A DNA stretch of 64,000 nt from CAJMNU01 sp905214855. GTDB lineage: Bacteria > Bacillota > Clostridia > Lachnospirales > Lachnospiraceae. The stretch covers positions 6,362 through 70,361 of the forward strand of contig CALADM010000035.1 of the NCBI GenBank assembly GCA_937890595.1. Direction: 5' to 3'. This document shows positions 63,985 to 64,000 of the stretch, piece by piece. A program made the translations under genes and the position numbers. Numbering within the stretch: position 1 is the stretch's first letter; every line of letters begins with the position of its first letter. The notes under the pieces are model-generated. The model made no database searches, had not been told where the DNA came from, and saw nothing but the letters and a program-made list of their open reading frames with translations.

Positions 63985-64000
63985 TGCCCAGTCGTACTAA

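Noticed and set aside
1..64000. CRISPR array, tRNA or rRNA genes
   Set aside because: No regularly spaced repeats, cloverleaf or rRNA sequence was found by reading.

Overview
The window looks like a chromosomal core region of an anaerobic, spore-forming Clostridia bacterium, most likely a member of the Lachnospiraceae. That placement is inferred from the gene set (YtfJ/GerW, SpoIIIE/FtsK, formate-tetrahydrofolate ligase, a PASTA kinase cluster, clostridial-style operons) and the A+T-rich, purine-rich ribosome sites; no rRNA or other marker gene is present. Almost every gene lies on the minus strand. Only rpmB (4286-4471) and ribU (63165-63788) are on the plus strand. Many minus-strand neighbours overlap by 1-17 bp, so long co-transcription units are likely.

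Layout from left to right. 1-1131: recG, cut by the window edge. 1200-4064: a TraX-like membrane protein, a FakA/DAK2 protein and an Asp23 protein, divergent from rpmB. 4550-9105: a 45-residue Cys-rich membrane peptide, ytfJ, a DUF2953 protein, two unrecognised proteins and cinA. 9261-13065: pgsA, rimO, then yicC-gmk-rpoZ, which is read from a strong promoter and a folded leader. 13220-18540: rqcH and a MacB-like efflux module (permease, ATPase, adaptor). 18705-23266: two tandem paralogous multi-pass membrane proteins, possibly GT-C-like. 23451-26060: serS and an orphan GltD-like oxidoreductase. 26354-36870: an ECF S component, thiN, rpe, rsgA, prkC, prpC, rlmN, rsmB, yugP-like, fmt and def, the classic translation and cell-wall-signalling cluster. 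36942-47768: priA, murF, murE, fhs, ftsK/spoIIIE and a ClpP-like tepA. 48032-50267: an Sfp-type transferase and an SH3/NlpC-P60 hydrolase. 50409-54157: a PhoR/PhoP-type two-component system with a Na/Pi cotransporter. 54250-57499: an M19 dipeptidase, a CapA-like protein and a degenerate tyrosine recombinase. 57696-62449: a second MacB-like efflux module with an SLH-domain protein. 62450-64000: a divergent control region, an FMN riboswitch with ribU, and IS200/IS605-like hairpins on both sides.

Most of the window is housekeeping. The stretches least explained by known genes are: the right end, where two similar hairpin sequences flank the riboswitch-ribU unit and a 25-bp perfect terminator-like hairpin lies between divergent genes; the folded leader just after the yicC promoter; the recombinase that lacks the box I arginine; and the tandem membrane-protein pair. 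No CRISPR array, tRNA, rRNA or complete mobile element was seen.
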